NCBI GenBank assembly: GCA_021613535.1 | Contig: CP075496.1 | Coordinates: forward strand, 5,270,001-5,334,000 | Reading direction: 5' to 3' | From: Adineta vaga | Taxonomy: Eukaryota > Rotifera | DNA: 64,000 bases | Shown here: positions 39,101 through 52,462 of the stretch, one piece after another | Layout of the letters: every line of letters begins with the position of its first letter | Position numbering within the stretch: the stretch's first letter is position 1 | The notes under the pieces: generated by a model | Databases searched by the model: none | Seen by the model: the letters and a program-made list of their open reading frames with translations, nothing else | What the model was told of the DNA's origin: nothing | Position numbers and translations under genes: made by a program

Positions 39101-42100
39101 ACTTGATAAAACGACTATTCATTATATTAGTGGATGCAACAAAAGAAAACGAGAAAACTTTTTATGGAAAATGATAATAGAGATGAACTTTTCAACATTA
39201 TCTTTGTCAGTTGATCTTCTATGAAAACATCAAGGTTAGAGTTATTTTATAACGGACATGTCAGTAACTGTCGGAATGTTGCACTGCATTGTTAAATGAG
39301 TTAGAAAGATTAATAGAATTATTTTGATTGACCTTGAAAGAATAGAAACTTCTTCTTTTTCTTTGCTTTTTCTTCATGGTTACATATACAATTTTAATTT
39401 GTCAAAAGCCTAATGTTATTTTTTAAAATTTGTTTGTTCAATTCTATATAGTATTCTGATTTTTATTTACATGAACAACATCTGATGAATTATTTAGTAT
39501 GTAATATAGTTCTGAGATTTTAGAAGATCATGACAAATTTTAAGGTTTGATCAATTAACAAGAAAAGTTTAACATAAGTCAGAAGAGAATATCATTAAGC
39601 ATTTTGACTATTATAAAAACAGTGTTATTTATTTGATATATGACAAAATAAATAATGAAACATTTTAAAAGCAAGATTAATCTTATGTGAATGTGAACTG
39701 CTGAGTTGTTTGATATGTACTTATATTCGAAGGGTTAAGACTATAAAATTTCGAGGTTATGCTATTAATTCAACATCTTGAGATTATCAATAGTATTGAA
39801 AGTTAACTTTAACTTAATTCTTCAACGAAAAAGTATGAAATTTTGTAAAGTAATAATCGATAAGAACTTCGTAGAGAATGTGAAGAGTAACATCGAGTTA
39901 AAGTACTGAAATAATAAGTTTTCAAGAGTGTCTAGTCTTTCTAATTTAAAATACACATTAATGTACTTTATTGAAATAATCATTGAATTATTCAACTACT
40001 ATTATTCATCGTTTCCTATTTTAGTATTCGTTCACCTCGATCACATTCACCTCAACGTGCTACCCAAGCGTCTCGACCACATTCACGCAATGTTTCACCA
40101 TCCTACGGTGACAGTACATTCAGTGCTGTCCATGCTGCTTTGAATAAACGTCAAGTTCAGGTATGAAATTTCGATTTTCATTTTTCTTTTTCCCTTTTTC
40201 ACTTGATGCTCTCTTTCATTTCTTTGTAACATACTAAAAATGAAAAACTTTCCTTCCATCCTCCGTTTAGATTCCATTTCGTTGGAAACCTAATAATTAT
40301 TTGATCCGAAGAGGAGGAGTACTTTTCTAAAACGCAAATATGTACACTAAACAAACTAAACTAAACTATTTACAATTCAACTTTTCCTTTTATTTATTGC
40401 TTGAAATATATTCAGGGGTCCCATCTTATCCATTCATTGTCACGCAATGACTTGTTCATGTTTACTACTGATTTATTTTTTCTTTCATTTATTTTAATAA
40501 TCAATAAAACCCAAATCTCAAAAATTCTAAATATCGATATTTATTTACATGCGTTTATTATTTTCATATTTTTCTCATCAAGGTTCACGATTTACAAACG
40601 AAATTAGAGGGAGCACGAGAAACAATTCAACAACTGAAAGATCAATTGAATCAAAGTGATTCTGAACGACGACAATTAGATCAAAAAGCAGCATCCTATA
40701 AATTACAAATCGATGAATTACGAAGACAATTTGATGATACAGCGAATGAACGTGATCGCTCGAAATCAGCACTTGAAACATCGAATTATGAACGAACAAA
40801 TATGGAAAAATTACGTCTCGTAAGTTTCTTTGATTTTCTTTGTAGTTCTACGAAAGTCTTTATTCTAGACACTTAATTCACAAATTGATTCCTTACGTGG
40901 TGATTGTGATCGTTTACAACAAGCAAATACGGATATTCAACGTCAACGTGACATTCTCGACGAAGAAAAGGAAGATTTAATCAAAGACAAAATTCGGCAA
41001 GTAAAAGAAAATGAACGTTGTATAAAAGTGATCGAAAATTTGGAAAATAAAATTTCACAATTGAAACAAGATGTAACAGAATTACGTGAACAATATCATA
41101 AAGAAAAATTAGCGAAAGATGTTCTTACACAAGAAAAACTTGTTTTTTGTAAGTTTGAATTTACTTTGAAAAAAGGAACAAAGAAGATTATGAATTATTT
41201 TCTTGTTGACTTTTTTTTCTAGCGGATGCACTTTCACGATCGGAATCGTATCGATCTGAAATTGAACTTGATCTTAGTAAAGAACGAAGTGAAATTGCAG
41301 CTTTACGAGATCTTCTTTGTAAAGTTCAAGCACTCAATGAAGGTTTGGCTCAGGATAAAATCGAATTGAATAAAATCATTCTTCTGGTAAAATCAATAGA
41401 AAATTAGATCTTAAATCTTCGTCTTTCTTTTAAAATGTAGGTTGAACAAGAGAAGAATGCTATTCATAGCGAAAAATCTGATGTTGAACTCGATAAATCA
41501 ACACTTCGACAAGTAACTATTTGCTAATGAATTTAATAAAAATGAATCATTTCATGTTCGTCATTTTTTAGGAATTGGTTAAAGTTGAACAGGAAAAGAT
41601 TGATGTAGAAAATGAACGTGATAGTAAGTATTGGACTTAAAAAGGATTTCAAAATATATATGGTGCGTTACAATGAAATGTCATTCTTATTTGTTTTTAG
41701 CTATTCATCATCGTCTTCAATTAACTGAAATTAGTCGTCAACAAATTGAAGAAGAATTAAACATTGTTAATAAAGAAAAAGCCGAAATTATCGAACAATT
41801 TCAACATGTAAGATTTGATTTCCACATGAAAACAATATCAACATCTAATTACGAATTGTTCGATTTTAGATGACTCGATTGAAAAATACATTAGCTGAAG
41901 ATTTAATTGCTGCGAAAAAAGATATTCAACGATTAAGCGATCATAATTTACGTTTGAATAAAGAAAAAGAAGAATTAACAAAAGAACGTGGTAATCTTGT
42001 GGTTGATTTAACTGGTACTGAACGTGATAATCAAACGTTAAATTCAGTAAATAAATCTTTTTCTATTTATTTGTTATTGGATTGAATATCATTTCTATTT

Positions 42101-45100
42101 TCTTTTAGACGATTAGTGCTTTACGTGCTGAGTATGTTGAATGATTCATCTTGATGATAATGATGATTTTCTTTTTTTTTTCTAGCAAAGAAGCTTTGGA
42201 AACCAATCTCTATGAAGCACAAAGTACTATCAGTCAACTTGAAGTTCGTAAAGAACAATTAGAAGGCGAAAATCAAGAATTACTTCTTCGTAAAGAACAA
42301 TTACAAAATGAAATTCAACGACTTCATTTGGAATTGAATGGTGAAATTGAAAAATCTGCTCGTACACGCGATCAATTACAACAACGTTTAACACAATTAG
42401 AACAAGACAAAGAATCAGCTATTCGTCAACATCATCAGGCACATGAAGATGATATCGAACGTATGACACGTGAACGAGAAAAACTTCGTCATGATTTAGA
42501 AACATCACGAGAAGAAATCATTCGTCAATTATCACGTGAAAAAGATGAATTAACACAAAAATATGAAAAAGAAAAAGAAGATTTACATTATGAATTAGCA
42601 AATATTATTACAGAACGTGATCAAGCTTTGATTGAAGCAGAAAATGAAAAACAAAAAGTAAGAAGTTTTTCAAACGAGAATTTGTTTATCTTTGACATGA
42701 TTCGATTTTCTTCTAGCTTCTTTCAATTGCCCAATCTGAACGTAATGCATTAGGAGAAAAATTATCATTAACAAAAGATGATTTATTACGTTTACAAGTT
42801 GAATTTGATAAAGTTCGTCGTGATGCAGCTTTACATCATGAACAAGATCGTCAAGTGATCGGTTCTTTACAAGATGAATTGAAAAAATTCCATATCAAAT
42901 TTGAAGATATTACTCTTGCCAATGATCGTGACATCAAAGCATTAACATCGGATATCGAACAACTGCGCCAACAGAAACAATTACAAAATCATGAAAATTT
43001 TGAATTAAAAACTCAATTAAAACTAACAGAAGATAGTCGTGATCAATTGAAACGTGATTTAATTGAAAGTAATCGACGTATTCGTGAATATGAAGAAAAT
43101 TTAACACTTCAACGAAAAGAAACTCAAGATTTAAAACGTTATTTACAAGATGAACAACGTGATAAAGAATTATCTTTAAGATCGGCTGATGATTTACGTA
43201 CGAAATTGAAGAGTGTAGAAAATGAAAAGATTGATCTTCGACAATTATTAGAAGAAGCTAAACAACGAATTATTGGTACATAAAGAAAAATTGATTTTGT
43301 TTTCTATTGAAAATCTTATTCTTTGTTTTTTTTAAGTACTTGATGAACAAAGATCACAATGTCAAAAGGATGCTAATGATCTACGTCATAATTTACGTGA
43401 TGTCGAACGTTCTCGATTAGAAGCTCGACGTGAATTGCAAGAACTTCGACGACATGTGAAAATGCTCGATGGTGAAACAAAGAAGAAATCCAAAGAAGTC
43501 GAAGATTTAGCTGATCGTGTTCGATTAGATGAACAACGTGAAGAAGAAATGCGCCGAGAAGTATTTGGACAAAAACAAAAATTTGTTGAAGCTGAAGCTT
43601 CACGAGAAGTTCTTCGTAAGGAATTGGCTAATATTCAACGTCATTATGTTGAATTAGAAGATGAACAACGAATGAAAGAACGAGATTATCAATTAGCTAT
43701 CGAAGATTCTCGACGTCTTGGTAACATGAGAAAGTTTTCAAAGAAATAATTCATCTTGTATTTTTCCTTATAGAACGTAAAGCAATTGATGAAAGACGAA
43801 ATGTTGAATTAACACTTGAAGGTGCTAATCAAATGATATCGGAATTACGTGTTATATTATCGGGTGCTGAAGGACGAGCAAGTGCCCTTGATACACAATT
43901 AGCACGGTGAGTTGATGTTTATTTTTGGTAAAGACATCATGAATGAAAATCTTATCTTTTTATATTTAGTGTCGAAGGAGCAAAACGTGATGCAGAATAT
44001 AAATTAGGTAGCATTGTTTCCAGCTTACGTCGTACAATTGGATATGGATCACGCAGTAGCAGTGGTGCACGACTTCGAAGTCGTTCACCAAGTCCAAGTA
44101 TTCGTCGTCGACCGATTTCGCCAACGAAAGGTTTTGACAGTAATGAGAATCGAGCATCACCCATCTTACGACGAGCATCACGAAGTCCACATCAACGTTC
44201 TCGATCACCTGATTATGATGGTGAACGTGCTCGTTCACCTGGTTCGACCTATGTGGATGTTGCTGATGTTGATCCAGAACAAATTCGTACAGCTTTACGT
44301 GATTTTGTTCAAAATTTCATTACTACTGAACGTGAACGAGATGATTGTGCTGGTAAGAAAATAATTCGAAAGAAACATACATTAGAATATGTTTTTCTAT
44401 ATCATTTAGCTGAAGCTGCCGTACTTCGCCGAACAACTAAAGAATTAGAAGATAATCTTCTAAGAACCGAACAACGTTTTAATCAATTACAAAAAACATT
44501 GATGTCATTTGAAGAAGGTAAATTATCTCAAATTGATTCTTCAAACTTTATTTGTTTGTAATCTCTCTCTCTATATATATATATTCAGCTCTCGTTTTTG
44601 TCCTATACTTTTTCTCGGAACATCTAAGTCGTAAGAAAAAAAAGCTGCTCTACTATTGATTCTCCATAGTTAATTAATTTCAAAAGATTGTTTAACTTGA
44701 ACTTATTTTTCTTCATAGACAAAAAAGGTGTTGATACTCGTTTACAAAGCGCCCAAAATGCTTTACTATTACAAGAAGATACTATTCGACGAAGTGAACG
44801 TGAACGTAAAACGATGTTAGATCAAATGACCGCACTTGAACGACAATTATTATCGTTCGATAACGAGAAGAAACAACTCAGTGTAAGTTTGTCTCTTTTC
44901 AAAAATGAATATGATCCCTTTTCTTTTATTTAGGAAAAAGTTGCCTTGTCTAAATCGACTGAATCACGTTTATCGGATGAAAAACGTCAATTAAAACGTG
45001 CATTAGACGAAACTGAAGCTCGTGCAACTGATCTGGAAATGAATCGACGAGGATTAGAAGGTGAACTTCAACGTTTAAATATGATTTTGACCGATAAAGA

Positions 45101-46749
45101 TACTGAAATTCAAGTACATCAAGAACGATGTGAAACATTGATTAGACAAATTCAAGTAAATCAATTTAAAGAAGACTGATTCGATTTTTGTATTAATTAA
45201 AACACAACTATCTTTTAGGATCGTGAAGAAAAATGTCAATCATTGCAATTGAGTGTTGATCGTCTTTCTCTAACATTGGCAAAAGCTGAAGAAGGTGAAT
45301 CAAGTTTGAAAACTCGTGTACAATCACTAAATCAAACATTATCTCAAACAAACTATCAAGCAGCTGATTTACAACAAAAACTTGGTGGTATTCAAGGTGC
45401 CTTACAAAGTAATGAATCTGAACGTCGCGTTCTACAAGATAAACTCGAACAATCACGGTAAAGGATATTCTTTGATTGAATATTTCTTTTCTATAAGATT
45501 TCTTTTTTATTTTGTTAAGATCACAAGTTGCAGAACTTAAAAAGCAAAATCATGAATTACTTGAACGTGTACATCATCTTCAAAATGAAGTTACGGATTC
45601 GGATATGAGACGACATGAATTAGAGAATCAATTACGAAATGCGAATACAGTATGTCATATAAATCATAGAAAAATGCATAGATTGATGTGAATGTTGTTG
45701 TTTTTGTAGCTTCTTGTTCAACGTCAAGAAAGTGAACAAGAAGTGATTCAGAAAATTTCGATTTTAACTACTGATAAACAAGCATTACAAGAGAAGAATG
45801 CTCTTTTACAACGTCAATTAGGCAATCTTGATCTGGAAAAACGCGAAGCTGAAAGATCGAAATTACGTTTAGAAAAAGATAAACATGTTTTAAGAAAAAC
45901 ATTAGACAAGGTTTGTTTTAACATATTATTTTATTCGTATTCAATCAATGATTTGACTTTTTTATTTCAATTTGAAATAGGTCGAACGTGAACGTGTAGT
46001 TACTGAAGATATTATTCGTTCATGGGATCGAGCTGAATTTGATCGACAATTCCGTCGATTGGAAGAAGAAAATATAGTTTTACAACGACAAGTTGAACAT
46101 TTGCAAGCAGCTTTAAATGAATCAGAACAACAACATGCTCAACGGTAACTCATTTTCTAAGTTTTAAGGACTAAAAGATAATGACGAATTTTACTGTATA
46201 GTTTGATTGATTTTACAACAAGAAATCGTCGTGAAACTGAAGCTGAAACTGAACGTATTCGATCTTCTCAAACCGCTGCTGAACGTGCTTTAGAAGCACG
46301 AGAAAAAGCACATCGAGTCCGTGTTAAAGGTCTCGAAGAACAGGTAGATTTTTCTCATTTTCTGTCAACTATATCAATTATACTCTTGGTATCCCTAGAT
46401 TACAACAATAAAAGAGCAACTTCATCAAGAAATGCGTAAACGTCAATCATTTCTAAATCGTTCCTTAGTAAATGGCGACGAAATCAATGCACTTCGTCGA
46501 GAAATTACTGATTCTCTCTCATTTGTCTCACAAGATCCTCATGGTCTTGATCCCGTACTTTTAGATCATGAAACAAAACGATTAGCTGATATTCATGAAC
46601 CACCTGTACGTCATTCATCACCAACACGACGTACACTGTCACCATCAATAGCTATACGTTCAATGCGAGCTGCAGCTGCATCTTCGCCATCTCAACTCGG
46701 TTCTCAATCACCAGGTACACGTGCTCGATTATCAAGACCACGTTATTAA
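33180..46749 (+). CDS. CROCC: Rootletin, ciliary rootlet coiled-coil protein
   Basis: I trace 33 exons, all phase-consistent: 33180-33212, 33290-33598, 33852-34055, 34106-34189, 34253-34365, 34749-34914, 34969-35181, 35239-35327, 35391-35499, 38403-38638, 40025-40160, 40583-40819, 40869-41148, 41223-41386, 41441-41512, 41572-41623, 41701-41807, 41870-42046, 42109-42131, 42186-42657, 42717-43275, 43337-43720, 43774-43906, 43970-44352, 44410-44517, 44719-44882, 44934-45155, 45219-45457, 45520-45649, 45710-45910, 45981-46144, 46202-46343, 46399-46749. The product of about 2,150 aa is near human rootletin in size and colinear with it: NYQEGQQKQAELVQKLQQK, LRDIAQAVLND, RRELQELRRHVKMLD, RLEKDKHVLRKTLDKVERER. 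Two Ser/Arg/Pro-rich breaks interrupt the coiled coil (exons 10-11 and 24), as in vertebrates. It polymerises into the rootlet anchoring the basal body. The 2.9-kb ninth intron holds a nested antisense ORF and possible alternative first exons. Confidence 0.96.
37033..37059 (+). other. Candidate alternative first exon inside rootletin
   Basis: An ATG followed by eight sense codons ends at a strong donor (GTGAGT) in phase 0. It would join in frame to rootletin exon 10 (38403). The surrounding 36910-37060 is clearly less AT-rich than the rest of the intron, as a promoter or 5' exon might be. Only nine residues (MLQRSAVAK) would be added, so chance is possible. Confidence 0.25.
37147..37464 (-). 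CDS. Small secreted-pathway membrane protein nested in an intron
   Basis: The ORF from the first ATG (37464-37462) encodes 105 aa. It begins with a signal-peptide-like segment (MMKNRSILFISILFITISNA), then a short Ser/Thr-rich ectodomain, one long hydrophobic helix (VPFIFLSFAITTVYVTLLFVYIF), a basic stop-transfer cluster (RYRIFKKS) and a polar tail of about 45 residues. That is a coherent type I membrane topology, unlikely for random sequence, and codon use resembles the neighbours. It lies antisense within the 2.9-kb rootletin intron. I recognise no family. The frame is open further upstream without another ATG, so a 5' exon may exist. Confidence 0.5.
   Translation of the reverse strand: MMKNRSILFISILFITISNAESEISTTNQYEVPFIFLSFAITTVYVTLLFVYIFRYRIFKKSLSIEIDSQGNFLNSNGIQPKQDQYFLLNRFLHRLKTTNERFNE
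38077..38094 (+). other. Candidate internal first exon of short rootletin
   Basis: An ATG opens six codons (MYRRTQ) ending at a donor GTATGA in phase 0, exactly compatible with rootletin exon 10 at 38403, 309 bp downstream. A purine-rich GA tract lies 160-200 bp upstream. If used, the protein would start at the first Ser/Pro-rich linker and lack the N-terminal rootletin domain. This is inference from splice phase only. Confidence 0.35.
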
Positions 46750-49045
46750 AATCTAAAACTCTTCAACTTTATACATATTTTTTTTCTTCTTTTTCACTTC
46801 ACATATTTCTTTTTGCCTGCCTGCCTGCCTGCCTTCCTGCCTGTGGAGACTAGACAACACACACACGTCGAACTCTTTCAGAACAGTGTGACCAACCGTT
46901 GTGAAACATAGAAAAAACAAGTATTCGTCTAGAAGCCTTAGTTCTCAAAAGAAGACAAAAAAAATTACGAAACCAGTGTCATCATTTTCTAACAGTGAAT
47001 GTCTTTTACTTTCTGATTGCCTTAGACTAGTTTGTCATTTTTTAACTCGATTTAAACAAAAAACAATCCTACTTGTATTAATCTCTTCTTCTTCTTCTTT
47101 CTTTTGCTTTTGCATTTCGCTTCTTTTAATATTCTTAATCTCATCGTACCGTCCATAACTATTTTCTTGTAGTTTTATCTAGAAATGATTTTGCCTTGTG
47201 GATGTGACAAATATTTTTTTGGGCTTTTTAAATGAACATGTTTTTTTCTCCTATGTTTTGTCATATTCGTGTGCTGAAGACATTTTTATTATTGTACGCT
47301 GTCTCTTTAAAAATATTCATTTACATTTCTCATCATTCTATTTAGATACCTATCTTTTACTTTTGGTTTGCATTGCATTTTTTTTTCTATTTGAAATAAA
47401 TAAGATGTATTCTTCAAGTCTAATAATTCAGAAGAAATCTTTGGATAAAAATCTTTCAAAATTTAACAAATGATACTCACCTACGATTGTCACAGATGTA
47501 AATATATATTAGTAGCAATGAGTTACTAATTGACTCATCCACTCTACGATATGTTTGACCTGTGAAGTTTATGTTTATTAGTGTGTCAAAAGTATTGATG
47601 CGGGCGACATTCATCAATATTACCTCATCTACAATTGAAATTTAATGTTCTACGTTTAGAGCATTCAGTTCTCTATTTATCATGCATACAGTGAAACTTC
47701 TATCGATAAAATTTCCATTAATTAAACTTTATGTTATTCTTTCATTTAATTTTGTTTGTATTATAAAACTTCGTCGTTTTCTAATTCTATTTTTTTTTGT
47801 CTCTAGTGATTCAATATCATTATTAACCCAATTAACCGATTATATCTTTCATCTTGTTCTTTCTCTTGAACAACAATGATTTGACACATATTGCTCAGAT
47901 TCATTCTTTCTCTTTTTTGTCTTCTAATTCTATTTAAGAAGAAAAGAAAAGATTGCACAGATGTACTGCGAGAGACAAAACACAAAAAAAAATCATATTC
48001 GTTCATCGAAGCATATAAGACAACTTTTACTTAAATTGAACAAGTTGAGAGCTTTTTTGTTTAATTAAAATCAACCAAATGGAAGAATTCAAACACAAAA
48101 TAATTAATGAACTTTTTCGCTTTGTCAAAAAGTTTCTTTTTAATAAGAAACATTGATTTGAGTAATGACATCGACTTAAAACTAAACTCACACAACAATT
48201 AATCTTCTCATATAGATTCTTTTCTCTCTCTCTCTCGTAGAGAAGTGTTAAAATGTTTCATCACAAGTTATTCCTTTGAGATTTTCCGAGAGAAAAAAAA
48301 GAAGATCGATGTCGATGTGTTGTATATGTAATTAAGTCGACAATGAACATCTTCATTTCATTCATAGGAAATGATCTTGAATGATTACGAAGAATTGAAC
48401 TAAAAATGTCTACGATAAATTAATCATTGGTTGAAAGTGAAAAAAAAAGAAAATTTTAATCATTTCTTATTGGTTAAAAAGAAATTTTCTTTTTCATTTG
48501 TGAAATGGATGTGATAAATAAATTGAAATGAACAAGACTTGTGATTTGAAGATAGACAAAAGAGAAATGTTGTTACTTAATCTATTAAACAAGAAACAAC
48601 GAACTCAGTCCATTCTCAATTCTCCTGAGAGTAGAAAAAAAACGGACGAGCTTTTTTTCTTTCTCTCTCTCTGTCTCTCCCCCCTCTTTTTTTATATAGT
48701 TCGAATTCTTTTTCCTCAAAATATCATTGATGCATATCGATTCGGTACAATAGTTGTTGTCGTCTCCTTTAATCAAGTTTCTCTCTTTCTCTCAAACAAC
48801 TGGAGACGAATCATTGGCTTTTCTTCGTCATTTGGCACTGTGTGCGCTTGGAGAAATATTCAATCTATCATATATATATATATATACATACATTCAACAA
48901 GCAGTAACGCTCTATTGGAGACTTTTCTCTCTCTTCTTCTCTGTTGCCGTCGTCGTTGTGCTTCTGTCTATCTTTCTCTTCCCTTCATTGACTTTTGAAG
49001 ACTGTCTCTTGTTTGTGCAAAAGAGACTTGTTACTGTGCGAAACC
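46750..49045. other. Intergenic region, rootletin to Pax
   Basis: About 2.3 kb without a supportable gene. It holds the rootletin 3' UTR, a TGCC tetranucleotide repeat, a CT run at 48226-48237 and the presumed Pax promoter and leader. Longer ORFs near 48528-49092 are pyrimidine-rich low-complexity sequence. Confidence 0.6.
46814..46843 (+). repeat. TGCC tetranucleotide microsatellite
   Basis: About seven TGCC units, one changed to TTCC, sit about 70 bp after the rootletin stop codon. It is a striking GC-rich block in AT-rich DNA, probably in the 3' UTR. Confidence 0.85.
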
Positions 49046-51067
49046 ATGTTTCCGTTCAACCAGTTCGTTGCAGCTCAATACCGATATTCTAAATTCGGTA
49101 GGTACTCTGTATTTTTTCCCCTATCGATTCTTGCCTCCCTCTCTGTTTTTTTATCCCTCTGTGCTCCATTGAATCGATCTTATCTATTATCGGAACTCAT
49201 CATTTCTTTAGTGACAAATATTTCTTTCTACATAGGACATGGAGGTATCAATCAACTCGGTGGAGTTTTTGTTAATGGTCGACCATTACCTGATCTTGTT
49301 CGTCAATCAATTGTTGATTTAGCGAAACAAGGTGTAAGACCATGCGATATTAGTCGACAATTACGTGTTTCACATGGTTGTGTTAGTAAAATTCTTGGAA
49401 GGTAGAATCGAGTTATGATTATATCTATGAACAATCAACAAAATGGGTATTATTTGAATGTTTTAGATATCATGAAACAGGTTCTATTCGTCCAGGAATT
49501 ATTGGCGGAAGTAAACCAAAAGTTGCAACACCAAAAGTTGTTGATGCTATAAGTAATTATAAAAATCAAGCACCAACTATGTTTGCATGGGAAATTCGAG
49601 AACGTTTAATTGCAGATGGAATATGTGATTCCGATAAAGTACCAAGTGTTAGTTCGATTAATAGGTAAATTGAATGGATTTTTTTTCTGTTCTATTGTAT
49701 GTTATGTGAATTAAAAGAATCAATGTTATTTGTCAACTAATGACTCGCAACGACATTGATTTGCCGACTCATTCTCATTTGTTTTTTTCTTCTTCTGCTT
49801 TGATCATTTTTGTCTATTGAATTCCTCTTTAGAATTGTTCGTAATCGTGGAAGTTTAAATGAAAATTGTAAACTCAATAGTCATCATACGAATTCATCAC
49901 CCACAACATCAATAGAAACGACAACAACAACAGAAGGAACAACACCAAATGTTGTCAATAGTACAACAAGTAATGAAGATGATAGTCGAAGTCATGCAAC
50001 AGGTGTTTCATCATCACCAAATGGTTATAGTATTCATAGTTTACTCAATCATTCTCAATATAATTTACATTCCAATGAATATTCAACTAAACGTTCACAT
50101 CATCATCATCATAATCATCATGGATCTCGTTCAAGTCATCATATCGGTAAGAGAGATCATTAGTCAAACTGTCAAAATGATGGACTAGACAAAGACCAAA
50201 TGACGAAATTCTCGGAGGAATTAGAATAATTTTTTCTTTCTTTCTTTCTTTCTTCATTTAGAAATGCAAGACCAGAAACATTTTTCGGCCGAACAAATTG
50301 ATTTTTTGGATAAATTTTTCAAAGATAATCCATGGGCTGAAAATGCTCAAATTGAATCCATTGTTAAAAGCACTGGTTTGACTGAATCAATCATTAGAGT
50401 ATAATAAAAAAAAAAGAAAAATCTTTCGTCAAAAGAACTAGCTTTCTTTGTTTCTTTGAAGGCTTATATTGATCAACGTCGTGCAAAATGGAATTCAATG
50501 TATCCATCAAATAATTATTTAAATTATAGTACAAATGATTTTGCAAATGATTTATCGACTCAATCATCATTTCATAATACAAATCAACAATTCATAGGAA
50601 ATAATACAATGAAAAATGATTTTGATATATCAGCAACACGTTTGTTTTCTTTTTTCATTTTGTTTCGTAATTTGTTTTTTCTTTTGTTTTAGAATCCAAT
50701 GATATTTTTTGTTCATCATCAACATCTTATCCACCATCAACAGGACCAAATTTCGCAGTACCACCACATGCATCAGGTATATTTGTACAATGAACATACG
50801 AAAAAAAGAAAGAACTAATCAAAAATTCATTTTTGTTTTTAGATTATTACTCATCATACCCATATTCAACTGATTGGCGTTATTCATCTTTTCCGAATTT
50901 TAGTAAGTAATGCCAATGTGTAAGTACATAAATTTTGAATTAGAAACCATGTTTTACATAATGATATTTGATTTGTGTTATTAAATATAGATCGTGATAC
51001 TCAACAATATCATCCTTCACATGTATACGATTCATCGCTCAAAACCGAACCTATTCCATTAAAATAA
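49046..51067 (+). CDS. Pax-2/5/8-like transcription factor
   Basis: Nine exons (49046-49097, 49236-49401, 49467-49664, 49833-50146, 50262-50398, 50462-50639, 50693-50776, 50843-50902, 50991-51067) encode 421 aa. A complete paired domain starts at [10 protein letters not shown] (about residue 18) and includes [46 protein letters not shown] and [11 protein letters not shown], closest by eye to Pax2/5/8. An octapeptide-like YSIHSLLN is encoded at 50026-50049 (Pax2/5/8: YSINGLLG). A homeodomain-length segment follows ([13 protein letters not shown] to DQRRAKW), but the recognition helix reads [13 protein letters not shown] where Pax homeodomains have IQVWFSNRRAKW. The tail is Ser/Tyr/Pro-rich, as in transactivation regions. 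It is a nuclear DNA-binding developmental regulator. The paralogue group is not certain. Confidence 0.92.
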
Positions 51068-51250
51068 CCTGTCATTTGTTGTCTATTTTCATGTTTAAAA
51101 GTTCCTTCATATAAATAAATGTGCATTCTTTGTTCTTGAAAATTCATTTTGTTTTTCGCTTTTTCTTTTACTTCGATTATATGCGAAACAAATAAAAAAT
51201 ATACACACGTACCACACACCCAAAAAAAGACGAAGGAAAAACGTTATTCT

Positions 51251-52462
51251 TTAGAAAACATCATCGTCATCGTCGTGTTCAGGAATATTTTTCATCGATT
51301 GTTTTGAATTATTTGGATTTTTTCTTGTTGGCATATGAGAATCATCCGAGATCATAGGACGAGATGGTCGATCATCATTGGAAGGTGAAAATGAACGTGG
51401 CTAAATATAATGAAATAGTTATTAAATAGAGAATAGTTCAATTGAAAGAAAAATAATTACTATTTTTGAAGCTGAATCTCGTTCGCTAGATCGTATTCGA
51501 CTACCTGAATCAACTTTACCTAAACAAGGATAGGAGAGAATGAAAAATTGAATGAATACAGTTTTCTATACATACTTCTATCATTTGGTAGACTCTGTTT
51601 GGAACCACTAATTTTACCAACAGTAGGCGATGTAGATCGAGGATTGTCAAACGGCGGAGAAGGAGTTCGACGCTAAGATAACAAAATAAATTATAGAATT
51701 CTGAACGCGTATTTCCTTATAGAGATTACCATCGAAGGTGGTTCTCGATCCTTTGCTCCGATTCGATGTCCTGTTGCAAGATTAGCTATAAAACAGAAAA
51801 TGGGAATAATTGAAGACAACAAGTTTCAGATACACACGTCGATCTGAAGACATCGGTCGAGAAGAAATAGAACTTCTAAAACCAGGCGGTGATTGAGAAC
51901 GATGATCGTTGCCTGACGGAGACATAGGACGGTGCTAGTATTTAAGAACAGTAGAAATCAGCTATATTATATATATATATATATTTATTTTGATATGCGT
52001 ACCATCTTTGATGGTGATTCTCGATCATTGAATGAGATTGGATTACCTGAACCCAGTTTATCTAGATTACATAGAGTGATACAGTGAAAAACAATCAATT
52101 TAAATGCATACTTCGACCATCAAATGAATCGTGTCTGGAGCTACTAATTTTACCTACAGCCGGTGATTGAGATCGTTCATCAAGAACAGAAGGAGGTACG
52201 AAACGACCCTAGAATGCAAGAAGAATAATAACTAATCTGTAAAAAAAGCGAAGTCATATATACCGGTTTTGAACTCATTTCACGATCTTTTACTGATATT
52301 CGACTGTTCGATCCCAATTTAACTAAATAAAATAAATTTAAAGGCTATTTTAAATTGATTTCATGACGTACTTCGATCATCAAGTAAATCTTGTTTGGAA
52401 CCACCACTTTTACCTGCAAGTGGTGATGAAGGTCGTTGATCATGGGATGAAGGAGGTTGTCT
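51251..52462 (-). repeat. Tandem exon-pair repeats in the IQCE tail
   Basis: Four and a half units of about 255-275 bp, each a roughly 97-nt exon, a short intron, a roughly 59-nt exon and another short intron, start at 52462, 52208, 51934, 51672 and 51400 (minus). The long exons share a Ser/Pro pattern around SPAVGKISSSRHDSFDGR and SPTVGKISGSKQSLPNDR; the short ones share KLGSGNPISFNDRESPSKM, KVDSGSRIRSSERDSASKI and relatives. Intron phases repeat exactly (phase 1 within the pair, phase 0 between pairs), so units can be gained or lost without breaking the frame. Confidence 0.85.

Noticed and set aside
46814-46843. TGCC run considered as a telomere-like or CRISPR-like repeat
   Set aside because: It is a simple four-base microsatellite with no spacers and no telomeric motif.
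48528-49092. Overlapping ORFs of 112-156 codons before Pax
   Set aside because: They are pyrimidine-rich, low-complexity sequence in the likely Pax leader and promoter, without protein features.
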